In this document: positions 33,656 through 42,324 of the stretch, one piece after another
How positions within the stretch are numbered: the stretch's first letter is position 1
Layout of the letters: every line of letters starts with the position of its first letter
Source of the DNA: Streptosporangium sp040640155
GTDB lineage: Bacteria > Actinomycetota > Actinomycetes > Streptosporangiales > Streptosporangiaceae
Length of the DNA: 64,000 nucleotides
Direction of reading: 5' to 3'
NCBI RefSeq assembly: GCF_040640155.1
Contig: NZ_JBFABE010000026.1
Span: forward strand, 1-64,000
The notes under the pieces: model-generated
The model's database searches: none
What the model was told of the DNA's origin: nothing
What the model saw: the letters and a program-made list of their open reading frames with translations, nothing else
Position numbers and translations under genes: made by a program

Positions 33656-35314
33656 CTACCGCTCGGCGCGCGCCCGCTCGTTGGGCACGCAGTGGGTCAT
33701 CCTCAGGCCTGCCACGTCACGCGGCCCGTTCTTGCCGAGCCTGGAGAGCCGCTCGCGGTCCTTCTCGCCCAGGTCCTGGCTCGCCAGCGGCTCCAGGTGG
33801 GAGACGTCGTCGGGACCGATCCCGAGCCCCTCGCCGACCTTGAGGCCGAGGTCGTCCTCGACCAGCAGGAAGTGCCAGACCATGCGCTCCTGAACGGGGC
33901 GCGAGGCCTGCGAGAGCATGTCGATCATGTTGGCCACGAGGTCGTCGCGCTCCCACTGCTCCATGAGCAGGTAGCGCTGGCCCGCCTGGGTGTAGTCGTC
34001 GGTACGCGGGATGCGCTCGCGGGTCAGCCGCCCGGAGATGACCGGGCCCTGCTCGTCGAGGGTGGGGTACCGCGCCTCGCGCAGGCCGCCGGTGATCGAC
34101 GGCTCGTAGTTGACGTGCGGGTTCTCGCCCTGCCCGTCGACGTGGTAGGTCATCTGGCCGTCGCGCTGGTTGGTGCGCACCTCGGCGTTCCTGGCCTGGT
34201 TGACCGGGAGCTGGAGGTAGTTCGGGCCCACCCGGTAGCGCTGGGTGTCGCTGTAGGAGAACGTCCGGCCCACCAGCATCTTGTCGTCGGAGAAGTCGAG
34301 GCCGTCGACCAGGACGCCGGTGCCGAAGGAGATCTGCTCGTTCTCGGCGAAGTTGTTCGAGACGTTGCGGTCCAGCACCATCCTGCCGACGGGCAGCGCC
34401 GGGAACTCGTTCTCCGGCCAGACCTTGGTGTCGTCCAGCGGGTCGAAGTCCAGCTCGGGGTGATCGTCGTCGCTCATGATCTGCACGACCAGCTCCCACT
34501 CGGGGAAGTCGCCGCGGTCGATCGCGTCGCGCAGGTCCTTGGTGGCGTGCCCGAGCTCGTTCGCCTGTACGGCGGCGGCGTCCTCGGCGGTCATGCTGCG
34601 GACGCCCTGCTTGGGCATCCAGTGGTACTTCACCAGGTGGGTCTCGCCCTCGGCGTTCACCCACTTGTAGGTGTTGACGCCGAATCCCTGCATGTGGCGG
34701 TAGTCCGAGGGGATGCCCCGCGGGCTGAACAGGTTGACGAGCATGTGCATGCTCTCCGGCGTCTGCGACATGAAGTCGAAGATCCGGCCGGGCTCCTGCC
34801 GGAACGTCACCGGGTCGGGCTTGAGGGCGTGGATCACGTCGGGGAACTTGATGGCGTCCCTGATGAAGAAGACGGCCAGGTTGTTGCCGACCAGGTCCCA
34901 GTTGCCGTCCTCGGTGTAGAACTTCACCGCGAACCCGCGCGGGTCCCGGGCGGCCTCCGAGGAGTCCCTGCCGCCGATGACCGTGGAGAACCGGACGGCC
35001 AGATCGGTGCGCTTGCCGGCCTCCTGGAACAGCTTGGCCCTGGTGTAGCGGCCGATCGGCTCGTCACCGAGCCTGCCGTAGGCCTCGAAGTAGCCGTAGG
35101 CGGTCGTTCCCCTGGCGTGGACCACCCGCTCGGGGATGCGCTCACGGTCGAAGTGGCTGATCTTCTCCAGGAACTGGTAGTTCTCCAGCGTGGCCGGGCC
35201 CCTCGCACCGACCGTCCGCTGGTTCTGGTTGTCGTGGACCGGGTGTCCCTGCCGGTTGGTGAGGACCGGACGGTCGTCGTCCGGCTGAGACCCCTTGCTC
35301 GAAACATCCGTCAT
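33656..35314 (-). CDS. Monofunctional heme catalase
   Basis: A 552-residue enzyme decomposing hydrogen peroxide. Active-site His is in RVVHARGTTAYG, Asn in WDLVGNN, and the heme-ligand Tyr in RTFSYSDTQRYRVGPNY. RFSTVIGGRDSSEAARDPRG and PVFR-like family blocks are also clear. Length fits small-subunit catalases with an extra C-terminus. The gene is preceded by a large nested inverted repeat and followed by the whiB-like gene on the same strand. Confidence 0.97.
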   Translation of the reverse strand: MTDVSSKGSQPDDDRPVLTNRQGHPVHDNQNQRTVGARGPATLENYQFLEKISHFDRERIPERVVHARGTTAYGYFEAYGRLGDEPIGRYTRAKLFQEAGKRTDLAVRFSTVIGGRDSSEAARDPRGFAVKFYTEDGNWDLVGNNLAVFFIRDAIKFPDVIHALKPDPVTFRQEPGRIFDFMSQTPESMHMLVNLFSPRGIPSDYRHMQGFGVNTYKWVNAEGETHLVKYHWMPKQGVRSMTAEDAAAVQANELGHATKDLRDAIDRGDFPEWELVVQIMSDDDHPELDFDPLDDTKVWPENEFPALPVGRMVLDRNVSNNFAENEQISFGTGVLVDGLDFSDDKMLVGRTFSYSDTQRYRVGPNYLQLPVNQARNAEVRTNQRDGQMTYHVDGQGENPHVNYEPSITGGLREARYPTLDEQGPVISGRLTRERIPRTDDYTQAGQRYLLMEQWERDDLVANMIDMLSQASRPVQERMVWHFLLVEDDLGLKVGEGLGIGPDDVSHLEPLASQDLGEKDRERLSRLGKNGPRDVAGLRMTHCVPNERARAER

Positions 35315-35348
35315 GATGACGCTTCACCCCTGCCACAATCGTTTCCGA

Positions 35349-35411
35349 CATACAGCTACATATCAGTACATGTTGCTTTCTAACCGGCACGCACTGATTT
35401 AGAGCTGTATG
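35349..35411. promoter_or_regulatory. Nested 63-bp inverted repeat upstream of catalase
   Basis: Outer arms CATACAGCT (35349-35357) and AGCTGTATG (35403-35411) plus inner arms TCAGT (35363-35367) and ACTGA (35393-35397) are all perfect, and the 5-base spacers are symmetric. It begins 35 nt upstream of the catalase start. Candidate operator for a peroxide regulator. Confidence 0.6.
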
Positions 35412-35529
35412 GGAAAGAATCTTCGGAGGACGAGGGAAACTTTGCCCGCGCCGGGTGGCCGCCCGGCCCCGGATGTGCGAGCCGGACGGGACGCCCCGGT
35501 CCTCGGCGGGCCTCGGCCGTGGCCCGTTC

Positions 35530-35922
35530 TCAGCGGGCCTTGGCGGTGGCCCGCCGGTTGGCCTTCTGGATGGCCGAGACCAGCTCCTGCTTCGTCATCG
35601 TGGAGCGCCCCTTGACCTCCAGGCGCCTGGCCACCTCGTACAGGTGCTGCTTGGAGGCGTTGGCGTCCACCCCCTCGGCGGTCCTGCCCGACGTGGGCCT
35701 GGTCCTGGCGGCGCGGGCGTCCGAGGGGCCCTTGCTCTCCTTGGGCTCCCAGTGGTCGCCGACCTTCTCGAAGGAGTGCTTGAGCGCCGCGAACGCCGTG
35801 CGGTGGGCCCGCTCCCCCTCCCCGTAGGTCTCCACCGCGGAGTCATGGGCCTTGATCCACGTCTCCTGCGCCTTCTTCGGCGACCGCTGCAGGGTGCTCG
35901 GAAGCTCCTCACGTGCCGGCAT
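35530..35922 (-). CDS. ChaB-like/Rho N-terminal domain protein
   Basis: A 130-residue protein. Residues 1-60 (REELPSTLQRSPKKAQETWI, AHRTAFAALKHSFEKVGDHW) are a ChaB domain. A Pro/Lys/Arg linker precedes a C-terminal SAP/Rho-N-like helix pair (KQHLYEVARRLEVKGRSTMT, KQELVSAIQKA). ChaB has been linked to cation transport regulation in E. coli; Rho-N-like parts bind nucleic acid. It is upstream of catalase on the same strand, suggesting a general stress role. Confidence 0.88.
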   Translation of the reverse strand: MPAREELPSTLQRSPKKAQETWIKAHDSAVETYGEGERAHRTAFAALKHSFEKVGDHWEPKESKGPSDARAARTRPTSGRTAEGVDANASKQHLYEVARRLEVKGRSTMTKQELVSAIQKANRRATAKAR

Positions 35923-36080
35923 CGTTCGATCACCTCTCTCGTGGCGGATCACGATCTCAGCGACCTCATGCCCGCCCGATCGCCGATCATGCCCCCGGCG
36001 CCCGCAGGGCCGCCGACGACGCTCCCGGCGCCCGTACGGCATCCCGACGCCCCGGCGCCCGTGCGGCGCCGACGACGCTC

Positions 36081-37082
36081 TCAGCGTCCGCGCAGCAGGG
36101 ACAGCACGGCCCGCTCCATGGCGCCGTGCGTGGCGAGCTGCCCGAAGTCGCTCTCGGCGCCCAGCCGGCCCAGCGCGCGGGCGACGGTCCTGCCCCGGTG
36201 GTAGGCCTCGATCACGCGCGGATCGACGTAGGAGGCGCGCGCCACCGCCGGGGTGTTGCCCAGGTACTCGGCCACCTCGGCGATCACCCGGTTGACCGCG
36301 CGTATCCTGCCCGTCCTGGACCGGGCCCGGACCGAGACGGCCAGGCCCACGGCGGCCAGCACCGTGGCGTGCCAGGTCCTGAAGTCCTTGGCGGAGGTCT
36401 CGAAGTCGAGCGTCTCGCGCAGGTAGGCGTTGATGTCGTCGCTGCGCACGTCGACCCAGCGCGAGCCGTCCCGGTAGCGCAGCAGCTCCCCCTCGTCCGC
36501 GGCGTCGTGCAGCTCGGTGATCACCTTGCACACGTCCGCGTCGATGATCTCCAGCTCGCGGAACCTGCCGCTCTTGGCCGGGTAGGCGCACGAGACGCGC
36601 CCGGCCGAGCAGGTGACGTGCTCCATCCTGAGCGTGGCCAGCCCGAACGACTCGTACGCCTCCCCGCCCACCCGGAAGAACCCGATGTCGAGCATCCGCG
36701 CCGCGGCGGCGAGCACCCGCTCGCGGGTCGGCCCGTCCTGCTCCAGGTGCTCGGCCACCCGCTCCCTGAACTTCGGAAGCCGCTCGGCCATCCGCCGTAC
36801 CCGCTCGAACTTCGCCCGGTCCTGCTCCTCGCGCCACCGGTCGTGGTAGCGGTACTGCCTGCGCCCGGCCGCGTCGGTGCCGACCGCCTGGATGTGGCCG
36901 TCGCGCGACCGGCAGATCCACACGTCGGTCCAGGCCGGCGGCAGGGCCAGCGCCCTGATCCGGTCGAGGGTACGGCGGTCGCGCACCTTCGTCCCGTTGG
37001 GGTGGTGGTAGCTGAAGCCCCTTCCCCGGCGCCGGCGCACGATGCCGGGCTCGGTCGGGTCACTCTGCGTCAGTTCGCTCAC
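36081..37082 (-). CDS. DNA topoisomerase IB (bacterial type)
   Basis: A 333-residue enzyme that relaxes supercoils via a 3'-phosphotyrosyl nick. The N-terminal half has RGFSYHHPNGTKVRDRRTLD and IRALALPPAWTDVWICRSRD. The catalytic domain includes MEHVTCSAGRVSCAYPAKSG, the arginine-rich KDFRTWHATVL and, near the C-terminus, the nucleophile Tyr in ARASYVDPRVIEAY. It starts 11 nt downstream of the DUF4865 stop on the same strand. Confidence 0.93.
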   Translation of the reverse strand: MSELTQSDPTEPGIVRRRRGRGFSYHHPNGTKVRDRRTLDRIRALALPPAWTDVWICRSRDGHIQAVGTDAAGRRQYRYHDRWREEQDRAKFERVRRMAERLPKFRERVAEHLEQDGPTRERVLAAAARMLDIGFFRVGGEAYESFGLATLRMEHVTCSAGRVSCAYPAKSGRFRELEIIDADVCKVITELHDAADEGELLRYRDGSRWVDVRSDDINAYLRETLDFETSAKDFRTWHATVLAAVGLAVSVRARSRTGRIRAVNRVIAEVAEYLGNTPAVARASYVDPRVIEAYHRGRTVARALGRLGAESDFGQLATHGAMERAVLSLLRGR

Positions 37083-37092
37083 GGGCGCCCCT

Positions 37093-37713
37093 CTACCCCG
37101 TGACGGGCGTCCTACCGGTCAGGCCGTCGAGGCCGGGCGCCGACAGGTGCAGCACCTCGTACCGCTCGGTGGCGTCCTCGTCGGCGGGGACGGCCTCCTG
37201 CCACAGCACGAACCGCAGCAGCCGCCAGTCCCGGGCGTCGAGGGCCAGGGCCGCGGTGTGCACGCCCTCGCGCCGCGCGAATTCCTCCAGCCGTCCGGTC
37301 TCCCCGGCGATCCGGGCGGACAGGCCAAGGCCGGTGCCGTCCGGGTCCGGGTCGGCCGGGAGCGCGGTGACGAGGCGGGAGGCGGCCGCCGGGGGCGTGG
37401 CGCGGGCGGGTCCGGCCACGACGGCCAGGCCCGTCCAGTGCTGGACGGGCGGGCGGCCGAAGTCGCGGACGATGCCCTGGAAACCGCCCCCGCCGACCAG
37501 GAAGTGGGCCGCCGCGCCCACGTCGTTCCACAGGTAGAAAGGGGCGTACTGGTTGACCGGGGAGCCGCCGGAGCCGCGTTCGCGGATCAGGTAGGCCTTC
37601 AGGCCCAGTCCGGCGCGGTCGTCCAGCAGGTGGCCGGCGCGGGCGACCCGCTCGCGGATGATCCGCATGTCGTAGCCGGCGGGGAGGGTGATCTCGTACT
37701 GCTCGGCGTACAC
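37093..37713 (-). CDS. DUF4865 family protein
   Basis: A 206-residue protein with EQYEITLPAGYDMRIIRERV, GLKAYLIRERG, VNQYAPFYLWND and the C-terminal LRFVLWQEA block of DUF4865. GTG 37713 is the best start. The family resembles monooxygenase-like ferredoxin-fold dimers but function is unknown. It follows a TetR gene at 51 nt on the same strand, a common arrangement for this family. Confidence 0.85.
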   Translation of the reverse strand: MYAEQYEITLPAGYDMRIIRERVARAGHLLDDRAGLGLKAYLIRERGSGGSPVNQYAPFYLWNDVGAAAHFLVGGGGFQGIVRDFGRPPVQHWTGLAVVAGPARATPPAAASRLVTALPADPDPDGTGLGLSARIAGETGRLEEFARREGVHTAALALDARDWRLLRFVLWQEAVPADEDATERYEVLHLSAPGLDGLTGRTPVTG

Positions 37714-37763
37714 GGGGATGCGCCTGCCTTCGTCTCGTCGCCGGGGTGGAGGGGACGCGCGGG

Positions 37764-38351
37764 TCAGGCGCCGGGACGGGCGTGGGCGTCGAGCAGCCCC
37801 AGCACGCCGTCGACGGCCTGGGTGAACGGCTCGGCGGAACCCGCTGCGCGGGCCAGCACGTACCCGCCCTGGAGCACCGCCACGACGGCGCAGGCCGTGG
37901 CGGCCGGATCGAGCGTGGCCGCCAGCTCGCCGCGGTCCCGGCCCTCGGCCAGGATCCCGGCGAGCCGGTCGCGCAGCCAGGCGAACGTCTCCTCGACGGG
38001 ACGGCGCAACGCCGGATCGGCGATCACGTCCGGGTCCTGGGTGAGGCGGCCGATCGGGCAGCCCCTCAGGACGTCGCGCTCGCGCCGCAGGTAGGCGGTG
38101 ATCCGCTCCACCGCCGTCCCGGGACCGGCGAGCCGGGCCTCGGCGGTGGCCCGCATCTCCTCGGCGGTACGGCCGATGGCGGCCAGCGCCAGGTCCGGCT
38201 TGCCGGCGAAGTGGTGGTACATGCTGCCCTGGCCGACCCCGGCCCGCCGCTGGATGGCCCGGGGGCTGGTGCCCACGTAGCCGCGCTCCCACAGCAGCTC
38301 GCGGGTGCTGGCGATGAGATCTTCCGACGCGCTCACACGACGAGTGTACAT
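37764..38351 (-). CDS. TetR-family regulator upstream of DUF4865
   Basis: A 195-residue regulator with a TetR HTH at residues ~9-55 (LIASTRELLWERGYVGTSPR, QRRAGVGQGSMYHHFAGKPD). The remaining helices form the ligand domain with one cysteine (RGCPIGRL). ATG 38351 overlaps the palindrome TACCnnnnGGTA (38351-38362); GTG 38336 (VSASEDL) is an alternative start. It likely autoregulates and controls the DUF4865 gene downstream. Confidence 0.88.
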   Translation of the reverse strand: MYTRRVSASEDLIASTRELLWERGYVGTSPRAIQRRAGVGQGSMYHHFAGKPDLALAAIGRTAEEMRATAEARLAGPGTAVERITAYLRRERDVLRGCPIGRLTQDPDVIADPALRRPVEETFAWLRDRLAGILAEGRDRGELAATLDPAATACAVVAVLQGGYVLARAAGSAEPFTQAVDGVLGLLDAHARPGA

Positions 38352-38362
38352 ACCAGTAGGTA
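38351..38362. promoter_or_regulatory. Short dyad at the TetR start
   Basis: TACC-AGTA-GGTA is symmetric and overlaps the first codon of the TetR gene, a likely autoregulatory operator or part of one. Flanking GTAC repeats (38346-38349, 38360-38363) also occur. Confidence 0.45.
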
Positions 38363-38411
38363 CAACTTCGACGCGAGCGTTCCGGAGACGGTCCCGGACG
38401 GGCTCGCGACG

Positions 38412-39176
38412 CTAGATGGCCTCGCCCTCGCCGCCGTCGCCCTCCCGCGGGCCCGGGGTGCCGGTCCCGCTCTGGCTGGGTGACGGCGACGGGGTGGGCC
38501 GGCCCGGGGCGGTCGTCGTCGGGACCGGCGGCGGGGTCGGCACGAACACGGTGGACGGCAACGGCCTGCGCGGCTGCTCGAACTCGTCCTCGCCGCGCAG
38601 CAGGAACCAGAGCATCACGGCCAGCAGCATCAGCAGCGCGGCCAGCGCCACCCCGGCCAGGGTCACCGACCGGCGCGTCTCGGTCAGGGGCGGCGCGCTC
38701 TCGGGCGGCGGCGGCAGCGCGGGCAGGCGGTCCCCGACCCAGTGCGGGGCGAAGTCCGGCCCGTGCCGTTCCCCGATCAGCGTGCCGCTGACCAGCACGG
38801 GCTCCAGGAACCACTCGGCCCCCGCCCGTTCCGGCTCGTAGGGGGTGGCCACCCAGGGGGCGTTCCCGCCGTCCATGGCCAGCACCTGCGGAAGCGCGTC
38901 GGCCACCGCGGTACGCCCGCGCGCGGCCCTGACCACCCAGCCCCGCACCCCGGAACGGCTGGCCATCGCGTCGCGGACGCCGGTGACGAAGCGGTCCCTG
39001 GCCGCCGGGTCGAGCGCGGCCCCCCTGGTCAGCACCGCGACCGAGACCGGCCGGCCGTCGGGCGCCAGCCCCAGGTAGACCAGCCCCGCCGGTCCGACGC
39101 GCAGGCGGGCCTGCAGGAGGAAGGGCCCCAGCCGGGGCGGGTCGCCGTACTGCAGCGGAGTGGCCACGTCTGACAT
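38412..39176 (-). CDS. Degenerate kinase N-lobe plus membrane anchor (pseudokinase-like)
   Basis: A 254-residue protein. DPPRLGPFLLQARLRVGPAG, then LVYLGLAPDGRPVSVAVL, mirrors the start of actinobacterial Ser/Thr kinases, but the glycine loop is broken and the VAxK lysine is absent (SVAVL). NAPWVATPYEPE resembles the kinase hinge. There is no catalytic loop or DFG. One TM helix follows (~170-193) with a Pro/Thr-rich extracytoplasmic tail. It is divergent from a MoxR-DUF58-VWA operon, possibly a binding or scaffold partner. ATG 39176 is the likely start. Confidence 0.72.
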   Translation of the reverse strand: MSDVATPLQYGDPPRLGPFLLQARLRVGPAGLVYLGLAPDGRPVSVAVLTRGAALDPAARDRFVTGVRDAMASRSGVRGWVVRAARGRTAVADALPQVLAMDGGNAPWVATPYEPERAGAEWFLEPVLVSGTLIGERHGPDFAPHWVGDRLPALPPPPESAPPLTETRRSVTLAGVALAALLMLLAVMLWFLLRGEDEFEQPRRPLPSTVFVPTPPPVPTTTAPGRPTPSPSPSQSGTGTPGPREGDGGEGEAI

Positions 39177-39366
39177 GAAAGCACACCGGCACGGCGGGCA
39201 CGGGTCGGCGCGGATCGGCGCGGATCGGCGCGGGAACGCCCGCGCCGGGCCGCCCGCCCCCCTCCCCCGCCCCGCGACGCCCGCCGGAGGGCACGCCGGG
39301 CGCGCCGCCGGTGAAACCCGGCGGAGCAGCCGTGCGAACGGTCACTTCATTTGATGGAATACCGGC

Positions 39367-40371
39367 ATGACCGTCGCCGAAGAACTGCCGAGCGAGATCG
39401 ACACCGGACTGCTGCGCGACGCCCTGACCGAGGTCCGGCGGGTCATCGTGGGGCAGGACCACATGGTGGAGCGGCTGCTCGTCGCGCTCCTCGCCCGGGG
39501 GCACTGCCTGCTGGAGGGCGTTCCCGGGGTCGCCAAGACCCTGGCCGCCTCGACGCTGGCCACCGTGGTCGGCGGGGAGTTCGCCCGCATCCAGTTCACC
39601 CCCGACCTGGTCCCCAGCGACATCGTGGGAACCCGGGTGTACCACCCCTCCCGCGAGACCTTCGACGTCGAGCTCGGCCCGGTGTTCGTGAACTTCCTGC
39701 TCGCCGACGAGATCAACCGGGCCCCGGCCAAGGTCCAGTCGGCACTGCTGGAGGTGATGGCGGAGCGGCAGGTGACCCTGGCCGGGCAGACCCACCCGCT
39801 GCCCAGGCCGTTCATCGTGCTGGCCACCCAGAACCCGATCGAGTCCGAGGGGGTCTACCCCCTGCCGGAGGTCCAGCGCGACCGGTTCCTGTTCAAGGTC
39901 CGCGTCAACCACCCCAGCGCCCACGAGGAGCTGGAGATCCTGCACCGGATGAGCGTGACCCCGCCCGTCCCCAGGGCGGTGCTCGACCCCGGGCGGCTGT
40001 CCGCGCTGCAGAGGACGGCCGACCAGGTCTCGGTCCACCAGCTCGTCGCGGACTACGTGGTCAGGCTCGTGATGGCGACCCGCGCCCCCGCCGAGTACGG
40101 CCTGGCCGACCTGGAGGAGAACATCGAGATCGGCGTCAGCCCCCGGGCCACCCTCGGCCTGGTCGCGGCGGGACGCGGCCTGGCCCTGCTGCGCGGCCGT
40201 GACTACCTTCTCCCCGACGACATCCGCGACGTGGCGGTGGACGTGATGTCCCACCGGCTGATGCTCACCTTCGACGCCCTGGCCGACGGGATCGACCCCG
40301 AGGACGTGGTCCGCCAGATCCTGACCGCCGTGCCGCCGCCCCTGGTCGTCTGGAACCAGGGCCCCCGGTGA
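39367..40371 (+). CDS. MoxR-family AAA+ ATPase
   Basis: A 334-residue chaperone-type ATPase. Walker A is GVPGVAKT, Walker B is LLADEINRAP, and the sensor block ATQNPIESEGVYPLPEVQRD is characteristic of MoxR. These proteins remodel or insert metals into partner VWA proteins. It is first in an operon with DUF58 and VWA genes (4-nt GTGA overlaps), the standard MoxR/Bat-like arrangement. Confidence 0.93.
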   Translation: MTVAEELPSEIDTGLLRDALTEVRRVIVGQDHMVERLLVALLARGHCLLEGVPGVAKTLAASTLATVVGGEFARIQFTPDLVPSDIVGTRVYHPSRETFDVELGPVFVNFLLADEINRAPAKVQSALLEVMAERQVTLAGQTHPLPRPFIVLATQNPIESEGVYPLPEVQRDRFLFKVRVNHPSAHEELEILHRMSVTPPVPRAVLDPGRLSALQRTADQVSVHQLVADYVVRLVMATRAPAEYGLADLEENIEIGVSPRATLGLVAAGRGLALLRGRDYLLPDDIRDVAVDVMSHRLMLTFDALADGIDPEDVVRQILTAVPPPLVVWNQGPR

Positions 40372-41348
40372 CCCGCCCCGAGCGTCACGACAGGAACACC
40401 CCCCACGACTCCGTCCATGCGCTGCGCCGCCTGGAGCTCACCATCGTCCGCCGCCTGGACGGTCTCCTCCAGGGCTCCTACCAGGGGCTTCTTCCCGGCC
40501 CCGGAAGCGAGTTCGGCGACAGCCGGGGGTATGTCCCCGGCGAGGACGACATCCGGCGGATGGACTGGGCGGTGACCGCCCGCACGACCGTGCCGCACGT
40601 GCGGGACCTGATCGCCGACCGGGAGCTGGAGACCTGGGCGCTGGCGGACCTGTCGCCCAGCATGGACTTCGGCACCTCGGGCATGGAGAAGCGGGACCTG
40701 GTCGTGGCCGCCGTCGGGGCGATCGGCTTCCTGGCGGGCCGGATCGGCAACCGTTTCGGCACCTACGTCCTGCACGACGAGTACATCCACCGGATGCCCG
40801 CCCGGGGCGGACGGCCCGCCCTGTACGGCCTGCTGCACTCGCTGACGGAGGCCCCCAGGGGCCGGGCCGTCGCGGACGCCCCCGATCTGGCCGAGGCGAT
40901 CGAGGTCCTGGCCTCGGCACGGCGCAGGCGCGGCCTGCGGGTGGTCGTCTCCGACTTCCTCGACGCCGAGCCCACCCTGGACGCGAGCCTGGAGAAACCC
41001 TGGGAGCGGCCGATCCGGCGGCTCGCCGCCCACCACCAGGTGCTGGCCGTCGAGGTGATCGACCCTCGCGAGCTGGAACTGCCCGCGGTGGGCCTGGTCA
41101 ACCTGACCGACCCGGAGTCCGGGCGGAGCCGCCAGGTGTACCTCACCCCGAGGATCCGCCGGGCGTACGCCGAGGCGGCCGCCGCGCAGCGGACGGCCAA
41201 CCGGGTGGCGTTGCGCCGCTGCGGGGTGGCCCACCTGGTGCTGCGCACCGACCGCGACTGGGTCTTCGACATCGCCCAGTTCGTCCTGCGGCAGCGGCGC
41301 ATGGCGCACGTGACCCATCGGCCCCCGAGGTCGGGAGCGACACGGTGA
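40368..41348 (+). CDS. DUF58 domain protein of the MoxR-VWA system
   Basis: A 326-residue protein starting at GTG 40368, overlapping the MoxR stop. SEFGDSRGYVPGEDDIRRMD, WAVTARTTVPHVRD and the VWA-like ADLSPSMDFGTSG match the DUF58 family, which usually partners MoxR ATPases and VWA proteins. No membrane helices are obvious, unlike some longer family members. Confidence 0.92.
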   Translation: MTRPERHDRNTPHDSVHALRRLELTIVRRLDGLLQGSYQGLLPGPGSEFGDSRGYVPGEDDIRRMDWAVTARTTVPHVRDLIADRELETWALADLSPSMDFGTSGMEKRDLVVAAVGAIGFLAGRIGNRFGTYVLHDEYIHRMPARGGRPALYGLLHSLTEAPRGRAVADAPDLAEAIEVLASARRRRGLRVVVSDFLDAEPTLDASLEKPWERPIRRLAAHHQVLAVEVIDPRELELPAVGLVNLTDPESGRSRQVYLTPRIRRAYAEAAAAQRTANRVALRRCGVAHLVLRTDRDWVFDIAQFVLRQRRMAHVTHRPPRSGATR

Positions 41349-42292
41349 CCTTTCTCTCTCCGGTATGGCTCTGGTTGTTCGCCGCGCTGGCCCTGCTCGT
41401 GGCGGGGTACGTGGCGGCGCAGTTCTCCCGGCGCCGCTACGCGCTGCGCTTCACCAACCTGCCGCTGCTGGACCTGGTGACCCCGTCGGCGCCGGGCTGG
41501 CGGCGGCACGTGGCGCCCGCGCTGTTCCTCGTCATGATGATCCTGCTGATCGTGGGCGCCGCCCGGCCGGCCGACTCGGTGCGGGTTCCCCGCGACCGTG
41601 CGACGATCATCATCGCGCTGGACGTCTCGCTGTCCATGGAGGCCGACGACGTGCGGCCGAACCGGATCACCGCCGCCAAGGAGGCGGCGCAGAAGTTCGT
41701 CGCCGACCTGCCGGAGCGGTTCAACGTCGGGCTGGTCGCCTTCGCCCGTTCCTCCTCGGTGGTGGTCTCCCCCACCACCGACCACCAGGCCGTGGTGACC
41801 TCTCTGGGCACCCTGACCACCCGGGCGGGGACGGCGATCGGCGAGGCGGTGTTCAGCTCCCTGGAGGCGCTGCGCTCCTTCGACCAGCAGGCGGTGAACG
41901 ACCCGCCGCCCGCCGCGATCGTGCTGCTCTCCGACGGGGACAACACCTCGGGCCGTTCGGTGGCCGAGGCCATCGAAGCGGCGAAGGGCGTGCGGGTGCC
42001 GGTCTCCACGATCGCGTACGGGACCCAGGACGGGACCGTCTCGATCGACGGCCGCGACGTGCAGGTGCCGGTGAACAAGGTCACCCTGCAGTCCCTGTCG
42101 GACGGGACGGGCGGCCGGGCCTACGAGGCGGAGTCGGGCACCCAGCTACGGCAGGTGTACGAGCAGATCGGCTCCTCGCTGGGGTACCGGACGGTCAGCC
42201 AGGAGATCACCCAGTGGTTCGTGGTGGCGGCGATCCTGGCCGGGCTGGTGACCGCCGGGGCGGCCCTGCTGCTGGGGTCGCGGCTGCCCTGA
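41345..42292 (+). CDS. VWA-domain membrane protein (BatA-like)
   Basis: A 315-residue protein. Two N-terminal helices (about 7-27 and 57-75) precede a VWA domain with MIDAS residues DVSLSMEADD and LLSDGDNTSG, and a C-terminal helix (~293-313). The topology matches BatA-type proteins that work with MoxR. GTG 41345 overlaps the DUF58 stop by four nt. The cargo of the system is unknown. Confidence 0.93.
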   Translation: MTFLSPVWLWLFAALALLVAGYVAAQFSRRRYALRFTNLPLLDLVTPSAPGWRRHVAPALFLVMMILLIVGAARPADSVRVPRDRATIIIALDVSLSMEADDVRPNRITAAKEAAQKFVADLPERFNVGLVAFARSSSVVVSPTTDHQAVVTSLGTLTTRAGTAIGEAVFSSLEALRSFDQQAVNDPPPAAIVLLSDGDNTSGRSVAEAIEAAKGVRVPVSTIAYGTQDGTVSIDGRDVQVPVNKVTLQSLSDGTGGRAYEAESGTQLRQVYEQIGSSLGYRTVSQEITQWFVVAAILAGLVTAGAALLLGSRLP

Positions 42293-42324
42293 GCCGCCCC
42301 CGGCCGTTGGTAACGTTCTACGCC

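Noticed and set aside
37093..40254. 1053-codon minus frame read as one protein
   Set aside because: It merges DUF4865 with noncoding and antisense frames; only the last ~206 codons match a known family.
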